Shown here: positions 21,772 through 37,413 of the stretch, one piece after another
Layout: each line of letters opens with the position of its first letter
Position numbering within the stretch: position 1 is the stretch's first letter
Source of the DNA: Kuschelorhynchus macadamiae
Taxonomy: Eukaryota > Arthropoda > Insecta > Coleoptera > Curculionidae
Assembly: GCA_030620095.1 (NCBI GenBank)
Contig: JAUTXW010000328.1
Span: 930,001-994,000, forward strand
Reading direction: 5' to 3'
DNA: 64,000 nt
Notes under the pieces: model-generated
What the model saw: only the letters and a program-made list of their open reading frames with translations
Told to the model about the DNA's origin: nothing
Database searches by the model: none
Translations under genes and position numbers: made by a program

Positions 21772-24400
21772 TTGGGATATGATTGATAGTCAAGAACGCT
21801 GTGTTTTAAAATTATACCCATTATAGAGGGTCGTCTGAAAAGTTCGTGCTGAACCAAACTTGTGTTTTTTAAAATGGGACGCCCGGTATATTATTATTTT
21901 AGTTGATTCTCCTATTCATTACGATCATTTTGATATGAGGTTTGGTGGGTCTAAAATTTATACCAAGGGAATCGGACGAGGTTAAAACGGAAAAAAGGAT
22001 TATACTCCGGCCATTTTTTGAAAACAATTGAAGCAGGTATGGAAAAACCAAATATTTTATAAAATGTATTGTATCTAGGATTACAATAATCGCTTGAAAG
22101 TCGTTCAAAATTATTCACTGTTATACAGGGTCAAGTTTTGCAAATTTACCTTGGATTGAATTTTTTTAAATGGAACACTCTGTATATTTTACTTTCATGT
22201 TAAAGATAACATTACTAGCTTTCAGAAAATACCATATTTGATACCTTTCTGACCAACAGTTTTTCAGTAAATTAGCTGTGAAATCAAAATTTCTTCATTT
22301 TAACACGAATTACTCTGAATTCACGTTGTTAAAATTGACAATTTAATATTAGGAGGCCATGATATCATCATAAATTGAACAAAAGATTGACAGTCCTGTC
22401 AAAACAGCAAAGTGTCAGAATATTGTCATCAGTAAATAAATAAATATTGTTCTTTGATGATGTGATGCCGAAATAAAAACAAGATAGAAGCTTTTGCAAG
22501 TTTATCATAGAGATTTCAAGAAACAGGAAATGTTGCTTTCAAAAAAACGTAAAGTAATTAATTAACCAGTTACCAATGAAGATAATGTTTTGACAATATT
22601 AATACCAGATCTTTTTTTACAAAAAAAATAAATTTAATATAAATCAACAAGAACAATGTAATTAAAACTTATAAAAGATGTTCAACAAACTATATATTTT
22701 TTTTCGAGTCTATCCATAAATGAAATTACACTTTTCTCAAAGTCAGGTCTGAAATTTTTTATTATTCTCAACTTCATATCTTCCACTGTGGTTGGAACCT
22801 CTTTATAAACTTCTTCTTTAACATGTCCCCATAAAAAGAAATCTAGTGGCGTTAAATCGGGTGACCTCGCAGGCCACTTAACTGGTCCACCTCGCCCAAT
22901 CCAATGCTCTCCTTTCCAATTATTGAGAAAATGTCTTACATGCCTATGGTAATGCGGGGGTGCTCCATCATGTTGGAACCATAAGGAATTTCTTAACATT
23001 GAAGGTAAGTCTTCGAGCAATACGGGCAACTCATTTCTCAAAAAAATTAAATAGACTTCTCCCGTTAAATGCTCTTCAAAGAAATATGGTTCTATAACAT
23101 GAGAAAATTTCCCCAAACATTAATTGACCATTTATTTTGATGGTCCACCTGACGAATCCAATGTGGATTTTCGGTTGAATAATAGTGCATATTATGTTTG
23201 TTAACCAAGCCGTTGCTTTTAAAAGTTGCTTCATCTGAAAACAGCACCCTATCTACAAAACCTGGATTATCCCAAATTGTATTTAAAAACCAAATTGAAA
23301 ACTCTTGTCGTTGGACGTAATCGCGATCATACAGTTCTTGGTGTAATTCAATGTGGTAGGCATGATATTTATGTTGTTTCAGAATCCGTTTAATACTAGT
23401 GCGTTCAATATCAGTAGCTGTCTCAATTTCCCTGGTACTTGTGTGTGGATTTTCTTGCACTGTTAATAACACTGTGAAAGCATTATCTTCATTGGTAACT
23501 GGTTTATTAATTACTTTACGTTTCTTAAAAGCAACATTGCCTGTTTCTTGAAACCGCTCTAATAAACTTGCAAAAGCTTCAGGTCTTGGTTTTTTTTCAG
23601 CATCGGGATATCGTACCGCATAAACCCTGCTTGCTAGTAAAGGGTTTTTTTTGACAAATTGAACATAAAAGTCATGTTTATCAACTCTGGATTACTCAAA
23701 CTCATTGTTACTTAACAATTTCTCGGCTTATCGTCAAAAAACAATGGTAATTGATCCCAATTCTTGACACTTTGCGGTTTTGACAAGAATGTCAATCTTT
23801 CTTTTCATTTATGATTATATCATGGCCTCCTTATATTATAGGTAGTCAATTTAAGCAACGTAAATAATACCGTTTCTGTTAGAATGAGTAAATTTTGGTT
23901 TCACGGTTAATTTACTGTGTTGGTTAGAAAGATATCAAATAGGGTATTTTCTGAAAGCTGGCGATGTTATCTTTAATATGACAGTAAAATATATGGGGTG
24001 TTCCATTTAAAAAAATTCAATCCAAGGTAAATTTGCAAAACTTGACCACCCTGTATAACAGTGAATAATTTTGAACGACTTACAAGCGATTATTGTAATC
24101 CTAGATACAATACATTTTAGAGAATATTTGGTTTTTCCAAACCTGCTTCAATTGTTTTCAAAAAATGGCCGGAGTATAACCCTTTTTCCACTTTAACCTC
24201 GTCCCATTCCCTTGGTATAAATTTTAGACCCAATAAACCTCATATCAAAATGATCGTAACGAATAGGAGAATCAAAAAATAATAATATACCGGGTGTCCC
24301 ATTTAAAAAACACAAGTTTGGTTCACCACGACTTTTCAGACCACCCTGTATAATGGATAAGTTTAAAACACAGCATTCTTGACTATCAATCATATCCCAA
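21772..24400 (-). mobile_element. DD41D mariner-like transposon with 640-650-bp inverted arms
   Basis: Arms 21772-22421 and 23762-24400 are inverted copies, from TTGGGATATGATTGATAGTC at the outside to the TGACAGTCCTGTCAAAAC region inside. Each arm carries two ~60-bp modules bounded by inverted ACAGGGTG-like motifs: 21825-21886 and 22125-22183 on the left, 24289-24349 and 23994-24053 on the right. The transposase gene fills the centre. Which pair of motifs is the true terminus is unclear. TA or (TA)n flanks the left side. Confidence 0.85.
22682..23705 (-). pseudogene. DD41D transposase, near-complete with two frameshifts
   Basis: ATG at 23705 (MSLSNPELINM). A one-base shift in the A-run near 23650 follows, then an open frame to 23092 with helix-turn-helix text (FQETGNVAFKKRK, IERTSIKRILKQHKYHAYHI) and VLFSDEATFKSNG, the first catalytic Asp. 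A second shift near 23100 leads into the frame 23116-22682 with WFQHDGAPPHYHRHV (second Asp) and WPARSPDLTPLDFFLWGH (third). I count 41 residues between the second Asp and the Asp of TPLD. All three acidic residues survive. About 340 residues is the usual length. Confidence 0.9.
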
Positions 24401-24476
24401 AAAGATTTTTTCAAATTCCTCTCCGTTTGCCCACAATCGTCCACCCCATCTTGGTTGCACCACCCTGTATATATGT

Positions 24477-24670
<194 letters not shown>

Positions 24671-25389
24671 GGTCCAAAAGAAAACGGAATTTTGTTTTTC
24701 CCCTGTAACTTATTTGTTACTTGACCGATTTCATTTGTTTAAAACAGAAATAAGAGAGGAAATAGAAGAGGCTCAACATAAATTTTTGACCAACCTGTAT
24801 CTTTGATTTTCACATAATCTAAAGTCTATTCACTTTTGAGTAATTTAACACTTTGGTGAGCAAAATCGGTCAAAAAACACGTGATATATCAACAATTTAC
24901 TAAAGGTCGTTATAACGTTCAATGCGCAAATGAAATGTTTTTTACCGTTACAGGGATTTGGTTTTTCCTTTGTAACTTTTTTGTTACTTTACCGATTTTA
25001 TTGGTTTTGGGCTAGTTTAGAAGAGAAGTTAATAAGCTAGAGGCTCAAACATAAAATTTTGACATTTTAAAGAAATTCAAGATGACGGATGCGCCTAAAA
25101 TTTGCCATAATTTAAAGGCCGTTAGTTAGTTTTTTGTTACACCCTGTATATTTGATTTTCACAGAATATTAAAGTCTATTCATTTCTGAGTAATAAAAGA
25201 CTACAGTGAGCAAAATCGGTCAATAAACACGTGAAATATCAGCAATTTATCTAAATGAAATATTTTACATTAAATTTGGCTCAACAAAAAATAAAAGTCT
25301 TTATGTATGAGTAGGCCATGCACATTGCAGAAAAGATAAAAACAAACGAACTGCAACTGTCAAATAATAATAATTTTAAAGTATTTTAC

Positions 25390-25915
25390 TTATTCATCGC
25401 TATTTTTATTGTATTGTCTTGAAGAGAAAGTTGTGACAAAAAACGTATTTAACGGCAGATACAGAGTGTGTGAAAGTTTAAAGCATTTTAATAACGAGTT
25501 AAGAAAAAGTGCTGTGTATGATTTTGTAGAAAAATTAAGAGAGACGGGATCAATTGAGAGAAGAGCAACTAGGGGCAGATCTAGAACTGCATGAACACAG
25601 GTACTGTATACATAGATAAATTCTGTTCTCTCTAATATAAAATATAGATCGTGTAAGAATCTTAGCAGTTAGTCCAGAAAGAGCACCTAGTACTAGCCTA
25701 ATGGTTTCTCAACTAGTAAATAAAGTACAGATTTCTAGACGTTCAGTAAAAAGAATTATTAACAAAGTTTTAGAGTTGAAACATGTTAAATGTGGCTACA
25801 TATGACTAGTCAGGTCTAGGCGTTTACTTAATAAATTTCGAACGTGTGACGAAATTTCGAAGTATTGGTTTTCTGATGAAAAAATCTTTACGTTATCGGG
25901 AACAAAAAATTCATA
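25390..25915 (+). pseudogene. Mariner/Tc1-like transposase, N-terminal half
   Basis: The frame at 25409-25594 gives FNNELRKSAVYDFVEKLRE, TGSIERRATRGRSRTA (first helix-turn-helix and the GRPR-like hook). After a shift the text reads DRVRILAVSPERAPSTS, QISRRSVKRIINKVL (second helix-turn-helix), then WFSDEKIFTLSG, the first catalytic Asp, where it is cut off by segment D. The second and third catalytic residues are absent. Confidence 0.8.
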
Positions 25916-25922
25916 AACGATC

Positions 25923-26654
25923 AAACAATGTAGATTGAATTTCTATGCGTGAATATTATTTAAAGTATTAAAACATTTCGTATAAAAATATTATTTTTCG
26001 AGAGAGCGCAAACATAAACATCAAATTTAATTGTTACACATTGAAATGAGTGCAAATTAAAATAGCGATAACTACTGCAAGACAGACACGAGCAACGACC
26101 CGCATGTATTCCTTCATCGTGTAACTAAAAAGACCAAAGACCTCCCACTTTGTTTCTTACTTTATTCTTCGAGTGTTTCCATTATGAGTCTCTAATCATC
26201 TAAGGTCTTTCCCTCGTCTCTGAATCTGCAAGTCCTTAAACACCACATCAACAAACCTTTGCTGTCGTCGCTTAAGGCAGCCATGGAATTTAGTAATTAA
26301 GCTTTCATCCTTTGTCGTAAAAAGCTAGGCAAAAAGTCAGTAGGTAATCGTTCAAGGAGGCCGGGATCAACTGGCTGTTTTCACTACATAACTTTTTGCT
26401 ACATAAGATTACTTTACAGAATTATATTTTGCTTGTCGTTTCGACTTTTATACAGGGTGTCCATATTTCGATTGTTTTACAGGGTAGCTCAGTTATTTGA
26501 AAAGATACAGGGTTGCGTTTTTCACATCCCTATGCTACTTTTTGTGATACAGGGAGAAGTTGAAAATGGGACCACCCTCGTATCTTGGTTGTCGTTTAAC
26601 TTACTTTTTTGGTACTTTTTCTTTCTCAACATTAAAAACCTTAAAACTTAGCAG
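25923..26654. repeat. Dispersed segment D, copy 2 (732 bp)
   Basis: Direct copy of 20751-21583, shorter because of internal deletions: about 40 bp after TTTGTC near 26314 and about 58 bp within the arm-like part near 26545. It lies inside the 24664-26721 transposon, between its transposase stump and right TIR. Confidence 0.85.
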
Positions 26655-26737
26655 AAATCGGTCAAGTAACAAATAAGTTACAGGGGAAAAACAAAATTCC
26701 GGTTTCTTTTGGAACCCTATATATATACATATATACC

Positions 26738-29171
<2,434 letters not shown>

Positions 29172-29541
29172 ATGTATGTTATATCCGTTTCCCATGACCT
29201 TCCACGTGCCTCCAGAATGTCGCCACATATTATCACACAGTTGCGTCATTCACAGAAACCAACATAGCAGTTTCAGCTTTTCCAAGAATTGCGACAGTAC
29301 GCTCAAACACCGTCAGCAGTCTCCATGGAAGCCAGCGGATGCTTGCCGGTTTCCCACGTACCTCAGCAAGATTTTTAATATAAATAGACTATGTAGATTT
29401 TATTAAGGACAGTATAATATTATTCTTTTAAGTTGTAACAATAATTAATGTCCATTTGATTTTCCAAGTTGTGAACATATTGTTTTATTTTATTTTAATA
29501 AAAAGTGTTTTTTAAAAAGTGAATTTTTCAAATAGTGAGAT

Positions 29542-29545
<4 letters not shown>
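29172..29545. other. Unassigned; somewhat GC-richer than surroundings
   Basis: Sequence at 29185-29370 is unusually balanced in base composition for the window (CACGTGCCTCCAGAATG ... CAGCGGATGCTTGCCGG) but gives no recognised protein on either strand. AT-rich sequence follows, then (TA)n. Confidence 0.35.
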
Positions 29546-30598
<1,053 letters not shown>

Positions 30599-31963
30599 AT
30601 ATATATACATAAATCCTTAACATCGTATTGAAATATTGTCATTATTAAGACTCATAATATAATATAATTATATTCCTGGAGATAATTTTTTTCCAGATAA
30701 CATGGCGGAATTTGAAAGATTTGACATGGTGATGGTTTTGCACCAAGATATATTTCGGTGAATTTTCACTTGGTGTATCTTTTCCATTTCAATTTGCATG
30801 TAGGTTAGATGACATTGCCAACCCTTAACCTTCAATTTGGCGTATGTCAGGGATTATTTTACCGGCAAATGTCCAAATTTTCAGGCATTAAGTGCCTAGC
30901 ACTGTAATTTACGGTCCCTAATATGCGATTTCCCAATAAATAATATTTAAATTACGCGTTTTTTTTTATTGCATCTTATGAAAAGCTTAGAATACAGAAA
31001 AGAGAAGAAAAGCGTTTTGAATTTCGCGGGCAAACGGCAGCGTCAATCTATGGCGAAATCTGCTTTCACTTTCCGTGGAGATAGAGTGAGAATTCGAAGT
31101 AAAATTTGGCACACGAATCTGAGTCTATGAAAAGAATGTGAGTAACTATGGAAACGGTGCAATGATCATTCACGGTTGGCTACAACTCTGTATATCCATG
31201 GAAACGCCCTGCTTTTGACATACCTCCCCCTTTCGTCGATGTTTTAGATCTGTGTGGTTTACTTTAGCTATGTCTCTCTGATGATATATTTAGATTGACT
31301 TGCGCGTCTTAACTTGATCGTCTCACCACTGACTTACGCATCCTAAGAGCCAAAACCCGAAGCTACTAGCCACCTCAGCCCGGTGTCCGATTTCGGCTGA
31401 AACATATCGACTGTTTCAAAAAGTGCGGACCTAGAAACCGCGCATTAATCCCGAAAGCTTAAGTAATTGGCATAAAAAACCTAGAACTTGTATATACTAT
31501 TTTCATTACGGTTCCTTTTCTGTTTTCGTCGCTTTACTTATTCATTGCGGGCAACACATTTTCGACATTTAATGGCTTGTTAAGACAGTTGGCCATTAAT
31601 AATGCATTTACACCACGATCACTATTACACATTCAGGCAACAATGTCCCGACACATCTATCATAACAACAAAATTTACTAACAAAGGTGAATGCGCCAAC
31701 GCGTTCCATGTTCCCATCAGCCAAATTCTAATCGACGCATCACAGTCCATTGTTCGCTATGATGAATGGCACTAAATATCATCAGATATTCTTTGCAGCA
31801 GTACTAAATTCAATATGCGATAGACAAATTTGTCGCGGTATCCTGCCAGTTCACACCTGCACCTTGCCGAATATTCATATCACGGCTCTAAACTCAATAA
31901 AATGAGACCATTATAAATTCAGCGAGGCCCGCGAAATGCTAATGCAGTTTTCGATTTGATTGA
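30599..31963. other. Unassigned sequence
   Basis: No gene recognised. Two CCATGGAAAC/TATGGAAAC stretches lie at 31148-31208. A small hairpin (CACCAAG / CTTGGTG) lies at about 30738-30772. Composition is less AT-biased than the rest, so unrecognised host sequence is possible. Confidence 0.35.
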
Positions 31964-33042
31964 GAGATACGCGAGTTATGTAAGGGACAAAAATAGCAAC
32001 ATATTGTGTTGTCTTGAGAGTTTAATTCGCAACCCATTCTTCAAAAAAATATTTAAGCACAAACGACTTGTGTCATTAAATTCAGGGGCGTACCAAGGGT
32101 AAATGGCGTCTAGGGCAAGCATCCAATTTGCGCCCATTCATAAATTATCTAAATATAAATGATACACTAAATAAAACAGTCATGAAAATTATAAATATGT
32201 TTATTTTCTATTGAATTTAAAACTTTGCCCGTAAAATGCACTTTAATAGTCCTACGGAAAACGTCGCCCGAAACCTGTCGCCGTGATCTATGGCAAGCGG
32301 TGTTGCTAACCGTGACTGATAAAAGAATTTTAAAACTTTGAAAAGCAACCAATCCAATTGGTAGAGATTTTAATAATGAAAAATGTTTTAATTAGTTTCG
32401 AACTTTGCGCCCCCTCTTGAATGGCACCCAGGGCGCGTTCCCTACCTGCTGCACCCTAGTTACGTCACTGATTAAATTGCAGTGTAAATTTTGATGGTAG
32501 GAACAACAAAAGTCCATTTAATGTTTTTTTTTTAATACAGGCAGCAAAAAATGTTAACAGGGTGTTTCTGAATAAGTGTCCGATATTTCACAAGGTGATT
32601 TTTTTTAAGTATTTTTAAAGTAAAAAGTTAATATAAAAGTGTGTACTTGTAGAGGACCCACCTTCAAGTCTTTTCTCACTTTCAAAGGCTCGTGACTTTT
32701 TTGTACGACCTTGTGTTACATTTTTGGTTAAACAAAAATGAATTCCTCTATGGTTTTTACGTGAAAAAAGTATTTTTATTGGAAGCAGCTAGGAGCAACC
32801 GTTTTCGAGGTATTTAAATTTGAAATAAAAATAATCGATGCCTTGAATGGCAAACTGTAGGTAGGACATTTTTCCAAATCTAAATCGGAAGAATTATTTT
32901 TCAAGATATCTATATTACATTACGGTTTTTTTTGCCATTAGACATTTGAATTTGATCTTAATTTAGCTCTTTTTTGTAGGGGGCGCCACCTACATGTCTT
33001 TTCTCACTTTCAAAGGCTCATAATTTTTTGTGCGACCTTACG
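31964..33042. repeat. Tandem duplication unit 1 (about 1.08 kb)
   Basis: Begins GAGATACGCGAGTTATGTAA and ends TCATAATTTTTTGTGCGACCTTA. The same order of sequence blocks repeats from 33043, so the two units are head to tail. It holds a 388-bp hAT copy (32083-32470) and, from about 32557, a block starting ACAGGGTGTTTCTGAATAAG. It also preserves the uninterrupted version of the site used by the gypsy insertion in unit 2 (near 31994-32010). Confidence 0.85.
32083..32470. mobile_element. hAT deletion derivative with 8-bp TSD, copy in unit 1
   Basis: Starts CAGGGGCGTACCAAGGG and ends, reverse-complemented, CAGTGACGTAACTAGGG: imperfect hAT-type TIRs. Flanking 8-bp duplications are ATTAAATT at 32075-32082 and 32471-32478. 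No transposase sequence remains in this 388-bp copy. Confidence 0.85.
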
Positions 33043-33080
33043 CGAGATACGCGAATTATATAACGGACAAAAATAGCAAC

Positions 33081-33286
33081 TGTAAACTCAAACCGAAAAA
33101 TCAATACAATGTTCTTTCAAACAACGTATATTTCGTACTATCCGTAACAATAGTTTCTGTCTCCCAAGACTGACTAATCTACCTGATTCAACACAAAGAA
33201 AAACTCTTATCTTATTACATAACGCCGAGAACAGTCATCCAATATTTCACCCGATAAACCGAGTGTCTTGCCGAAGCGTTTCTACA
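33081..33286 (-). repeat. 3' LTR of the gypsy element
   Basis: Same sequence as 37996-38196 apart from a few substitutions (for example CTATCCGT/CTACCCGT and AACAATAG/AACAATAA) and a 5-bp indel in CTTATCTTATTAC. This divergence is larger than in the other LTR element of the window, so this insertion is older. Confidence 0.95.
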
Positions 33287-33382
33287 GTCGACCTAACCTG
33301 ACATCTTCACGTCCTCGGGAAGACAGACTTACCCGCTTCTGAAACATAAAAATAAAAATAAAAATTAGTTTATTAAAATAAC

Positions 33383-34604
33383 CTAAACAGGTGAATCTTC
33401 CGATTCATCCTTAGAATCGTCAGAACTCACAACTGTTTTAAAAATTTTAATCTTTTCAGAGGGGCACACCCCTTTATACGGGTTTCGCGAACGTTTCGCC
33501 CCCTTCAAGTCTTCCACGACATATCGATCGTTATCGAGAACTGCCGTGATCGTAAATGGGCCGTGATATCGTGGCTTGAGCTTTCGACTTTGCCCATCGT
33601 TCGAACCTTTGTTTCGTTCGACAACTACCTATTGGCCAACTTCGTAACGTTTAGGTTTAGCATGTCGTTTATCGTACGATCCTTTTTATTCAGCCTGCTT
33701 CTTGGCTATCTTTTCAGCTACGTTAGCTCGGACCTCAGTAAGGTTTGAAGGTTCTTCATGTTGAACCTCTGTCGTCAAAAATGAGTCGTTTACTCCACGT
33801 GGTCGATATCCGAAAAATACTTCATACGGTGTTTTTCCCGTAACGGTACTAATAGTTGTGTTGATTCCAAATCGAATCATGCTTATTTCATCATCCCAAG
33901 ACCTCTCATCATCAACACTAGCAGATAATGAAGAGAGAACAACTCGGTTAATTCGCTCAACTTGCCCGTTGGCACGCGGTGTGGCCGTTGCACATAGAAC
34001 CCGTTTAATTCCAAATTTTAAGCAATATTCGGTGAATGCTTTGCTTGTGAAGGCAGTCCCTCTGTCGCATATAAACCTCCGTGGGACCCCAAAGGTTTCT
34101 ATTATTTCGTTCAAAAACTTAGTCACTGGTTCAGTTTTCGTGTTAGGTACTGCTTTTAAGAACACAAATTTAGTGAAAGCATCCACTGCTACGATTAAAT
34201 AGCTATTCTTCTTTTTACTTTTAACAAATGGCCCCAAATGATCTAGATGTACCGTGTCCATGGGTATCGCTTTCTTTTCAATGCTATGCAGGCTTCCTGG
34301 CGTTAACATATTTCCTCATAGAAGGGAACCAATATGTTTTGCTTACAGCTTCGATGGTCTTATCAACTGCAAAGTGTCCTAGTCCATCGTGGTAATACAT
34401 GAGAATGGTCCTGCGGGATGCCTTTGGGACTACCCATCGTCGGCCATTTTGAGTCTTCCGGTATAATCGGTTTTCTTTGAGGCAATATTCTTTGTGTATT
34501 TGAGTTCCCTCTTTGCTGGTGGGCGTTCGCTGCAAAACTTCGAGTAAGTGCTTACACCTTTCGTCTTGTAGCTTAATATCCTCGTCGGATACATTAACGT
34601 GCAA
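33383..34604 (-). pseudogene. Integrase of the gypsy element
   Basis: N-terminal part (34604-34284) has GHFAVDKTIEAVSKTYWF, but the zinc-binding Cys pair is lost at a shift near 34290-34310. The catalytic core (34309-33686) keeps VHLDHLGPF, FICDRGTAFTS and NGQVERINR; I count 35 residues between the second Asp and Glu. A stop at 33686 and another near 33636 interrupt a C-terminal part that continues to a TAG at 33383-33385. It would insert element cDNA, but these breaks make it inactive. Confidence 0.9.
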
Positions 34605-36385
34605 TATATGTCGACGTTCGACTTAATTGGATTTCTGCTAAGCGCATCAACATGAGACATCTTTGTCCCAGGCCGATATTCAATATCGAAATCAAATTCC
34701 AGCGTTGTTAACCACCACCTTCCTATGCGGGGAATCAGGTCTCGTTTGGTTAAAGTCGTGCGTAAAGCATTGCAGTCTGTTACTATTTTAAAATGTATTC
34801 CTACAAGGTAAACCCTAAATTTCTTCAGAGAACTAACGACTGCCAAAGTTTCTAACTCGTACGAATGATACACTTGTTCTTCTTTGGTAGTCGCCCTGCT
34901 AAAATATTGAACAGGTTTTAACGCGCCATTGGACTGTTTTTGAAGTAGTATTCCACCAAGACCCCATTTGCTGGCATCCGTGTAGACTTCAGTCGGAGCT
35001 TCCCTATCGTATATAGCTAATGTTGGACGGGATGTCAATTTTGTCTTTAAATCTTGAAAAGCCTGCTGTTGTTCGTCGTTCCAAGTGAAAACCGTGTTTT
35101 TCTTTGTCAAATTTGTAAGTGGTTTGGCAATTAATGCAAAACCCTGTATATATTTGCGAAAATAACTCGCCAACCCCAAAAATTGTCTCACTGTGTGAAC
35201 ATCTGTTGGAGTCGGGAAATCAGCAACAGACTGAATATTTTCTGGACCCGGTTTGATCCCCTCTTGGCAAATTTCGTGACCACGATAGCTTATTTTTCGT
35301 TGTAAATAACTACATTTATCAAATCTTAAGGTCAGTCGCGCGGAACGTAGTAACTCCAAAACCTTTTCTAAACTCTCTAGTCCGCCCATTACATCGTTTG
35401 ATGGTATTAAAATGTCATCTAGATATGCAAGGGCAGTCGTGTAACGTAAAGACCCCAAGATTTGATTAATGGCTCTTTGAAATACTGCTGGTGCGTTTAC
35501 CAATCCAAATGGCATTACGAGGTACTCATAATGACCATCTGGCGTAATAAAAGCTGTTTTGGAGACGGAATCTTTAGCTACTGGTACCTGATGATAACCA
35601 GACGCAAGATCTAAACTTGTAAAATATTGACCCCCCTTCAGCCTGTCTAAAAGATCGTCAATACGTGATAGGGGCCATACGTCTTTGACAGTCTTACGGT
35701 TTATGGCCTGGTAGTCCACGCACATGCGCGTTTCTCCGTTTTTCTTTTTAACCAATAATATAGGACTAGCGTAGGGCGAGTTTGACTCCCGAATGATGTT
35801 ATTTTCCAATAAATCTTTTACTATTTCCCTAACCTTTTCTCTTTCAGAATAAGCTAGTCGATACGGCCTATATGTGACGGGAGTGTCGTCAGTTAAATTT
35901 ATAGAAATTTCCGCGACATCAGTTTTGCCCACTTCGCTTAATTTAATTGCAAAACAATCTCGATACTTATTTAATAATTCAAGTAATTTTAATTTATTTT
36001 TATTTTCAAGACATTTGTCTACGCGATCTTCTATATAAGACATTGTAAATTGTGTTAATTCGCTTTGTTTAACCGATAAACATTCTAAATATTGTTCTTG
36101 TTTTTCTGCTGTGCACGTAATTGCCCGTGCGACGACACTGCCTTTTTCATACACAACAGCGTTATCAGAAGCATTAAAAACAGGTACTAAACCACCGCTT
36201 TTTAAATTTGTTATGCATCGTGGAATTAAATGAAATTTATTTGGCCAAGTACGATAGCGTAAATCAATATATACATCATCACAATTCTCAGAAGCATACA
36301 GTGGAATGTGTCCAATGTGATTTGGAGGAATAACAGATGCTTCCTTGGCCCACAAAGTAACTTTACGCGACGGCAGTGTGTCCAT
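34430..36385 (-). CDS. Reverse transcriptase-RNase H of the gypsy element
   Basis: 651 codons. RT blocks: YASPILLVKKKNGETRMCVD (about 205-225), YFTSLDLASGYHQVPV with the first Asp (about 255), VMPFGLVNAPAVFQR, and ALAYLDDILIPS with the Asp pair (about 320). RNase H: VYTDASKWGLGGIL (about 468), YELETLAV, IVTDCNALR, then MSHVDALSR. The catalytic residues are all present and there is no internal stop. The first M (36385) lies just past a frame change from the protease ORF, so it is not a native start. The last 50 or so codons run into another frame after the end of RNase H. Confidence 0.93.
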   Translation of the reverse strand: MDTLPSRKVTLWAKEASVIPPNHIGHIPLYASENCDDVYIDLRYRTWPNKFHLIPRCITNLKSGGLVPVFNASDNAVVYEKGSVVARAITCTAEKQEQYLECLSVKQSELTQFTMSYIEDRVDKCLENKNKLKLLELLNKYRDCFAIKLSEVGKTDVAEISINLTDDTPVTYRPYRLAYSEREKVREIVKDLLENNIIRESNSPYASPILLVKKKNGETRMCVDYQAINRKTVKDVWPLSRIDDLLDRLKGGQYFTSLDLASGYHQVPVAKDSVSKTAFITPDGHYEYLVMPFGLVNAPAVFQRAINQILGSLRYTTALAYLDDILIPSNDVMGGLESLEKVLELLRSARLTLRFDKCSYLQRKISYRGHEICQEGIKPGPENIQSVADFPTPTDVHTVRQFLGLASYFRKYIQGFALIAKPLTNLTKKNTVFTWNDEQQQAFQDLKTKLTSRPTLAIYDREAPTEVYTDASKWGLGGILLQKQSNGALKPVQYFSRATTKEEQVYHSYELETLAVVSSLKKFRVYLVGIHFKIVTDCNALRTTLTKRDLIPRIGRWWLTTLEFDFDIEYRPGTKMSHVDALSRNPIKSNVDIYCTLMYPTRILSYKTKGVSTYSKFCSERPPAKRELKYTKNIASKKTDYTGRLKMADDG

Positions 36386-37251
36386 TTCACCAGTGAGGTT
36401 TCATCTTTATTAAATAACCTAACTTGTCCCCCACGTACCACCATAACGACATTAGAGCTATTTATAAACGGTTGCCCTACTATTATAGACACTTCTTGTG
36501 CCGCATCAGGTACACAAAGTGCTTCGACGGGTGCGACAGCTAAATCAACTTTAAGATTAATAAAAACTTTATGTCTTACGACAACTGAGCCGCCGGCAAA
36601 CCCATTTAGGCGAATTTGTACTGGGTGAAAATCTAGATTTAAATTTCTAACGTCAGACTCACGTATGGTAACGGCATTGCTACCCGAGTCAACATATCCT
36701 CGAAAGGCACAATCATTTATGTAACAGTCAATAAAATAGCAAGTGTTAGTATTTAATTTGGCATTTTTACGTAAATCTAAGTTTAAAATGGTTTCTGACT
36801 TACCCGTCGGTTTGTTCTGCTTGTTTTTATGGCAGTTGTGTTCGTCCTGCCCTAGAAGTTTGCAACGTTTGCACTCGAGACGTGGTTTAAAACACTTTGC
36901 TGCAATATGGCCACGTTGTCCACAATTAAAACATTTTGGTAAAAACACGTTGTTTTTAGGTTTGCTTCTGATGACATTACGTAAATCAGTATCACGCACT
37001 TTTTTAGGCTGACTTGATGCAGAAGTTGAAGGCACGTTTGCCCGCAAAACAGACAGGTATTCTTCATACAAGGCCTCCGGTGTTTCGTATCTCCCTGCCC
37101 GAGCGCCATTTTGTACTACGGAGTCGTCAATACCGTGTAGAAGACAGGATACTGCTCTCTTCCCCTGTATGTCGCATGTTCTTAGTAATTCCATTTTTTC
37201 AAAGTAATACGTAGTCATCGATTCTGTTGGAAATTTCCGTCTGTTTAACAT
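36226..37251 (-). pseudogene. Gag C-terminal part and protease of the gypsy element
   Basis: Reads capsid-end text (MTTYYFEKMELLRTCDI, GRYETPEALYEEYLSVLR), a CCHC zinc knuckle CFNCGQRGHIAAKC followed by a second Cys/His cluster CKRCKLLGQDEHNC, then the aspartic protease site YVDSGSNAVTIR (DSG in place of the commoner DTG) and VSIIVGQPFI. After LVKW the frame leaves the pol sequence, and the last 50 residues are read out of frame over the start of RT. Confidence 0.85.
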
Positions 37252-37413
37252 TGTCTGTAGAAACGTTGCGTAATCGGTGTGATCGGGAAAGCTTCTTCTT
37301 ACTTGGCTTTTCCATTCCTATCAGGTCAAATTATAGTTGGTCAAACTGTGGAACCAGTTTTTCGCCATGCCTACGAGTCTGGATTGCATGTGGTAAATTG
37401 TTGTTATCTCATC

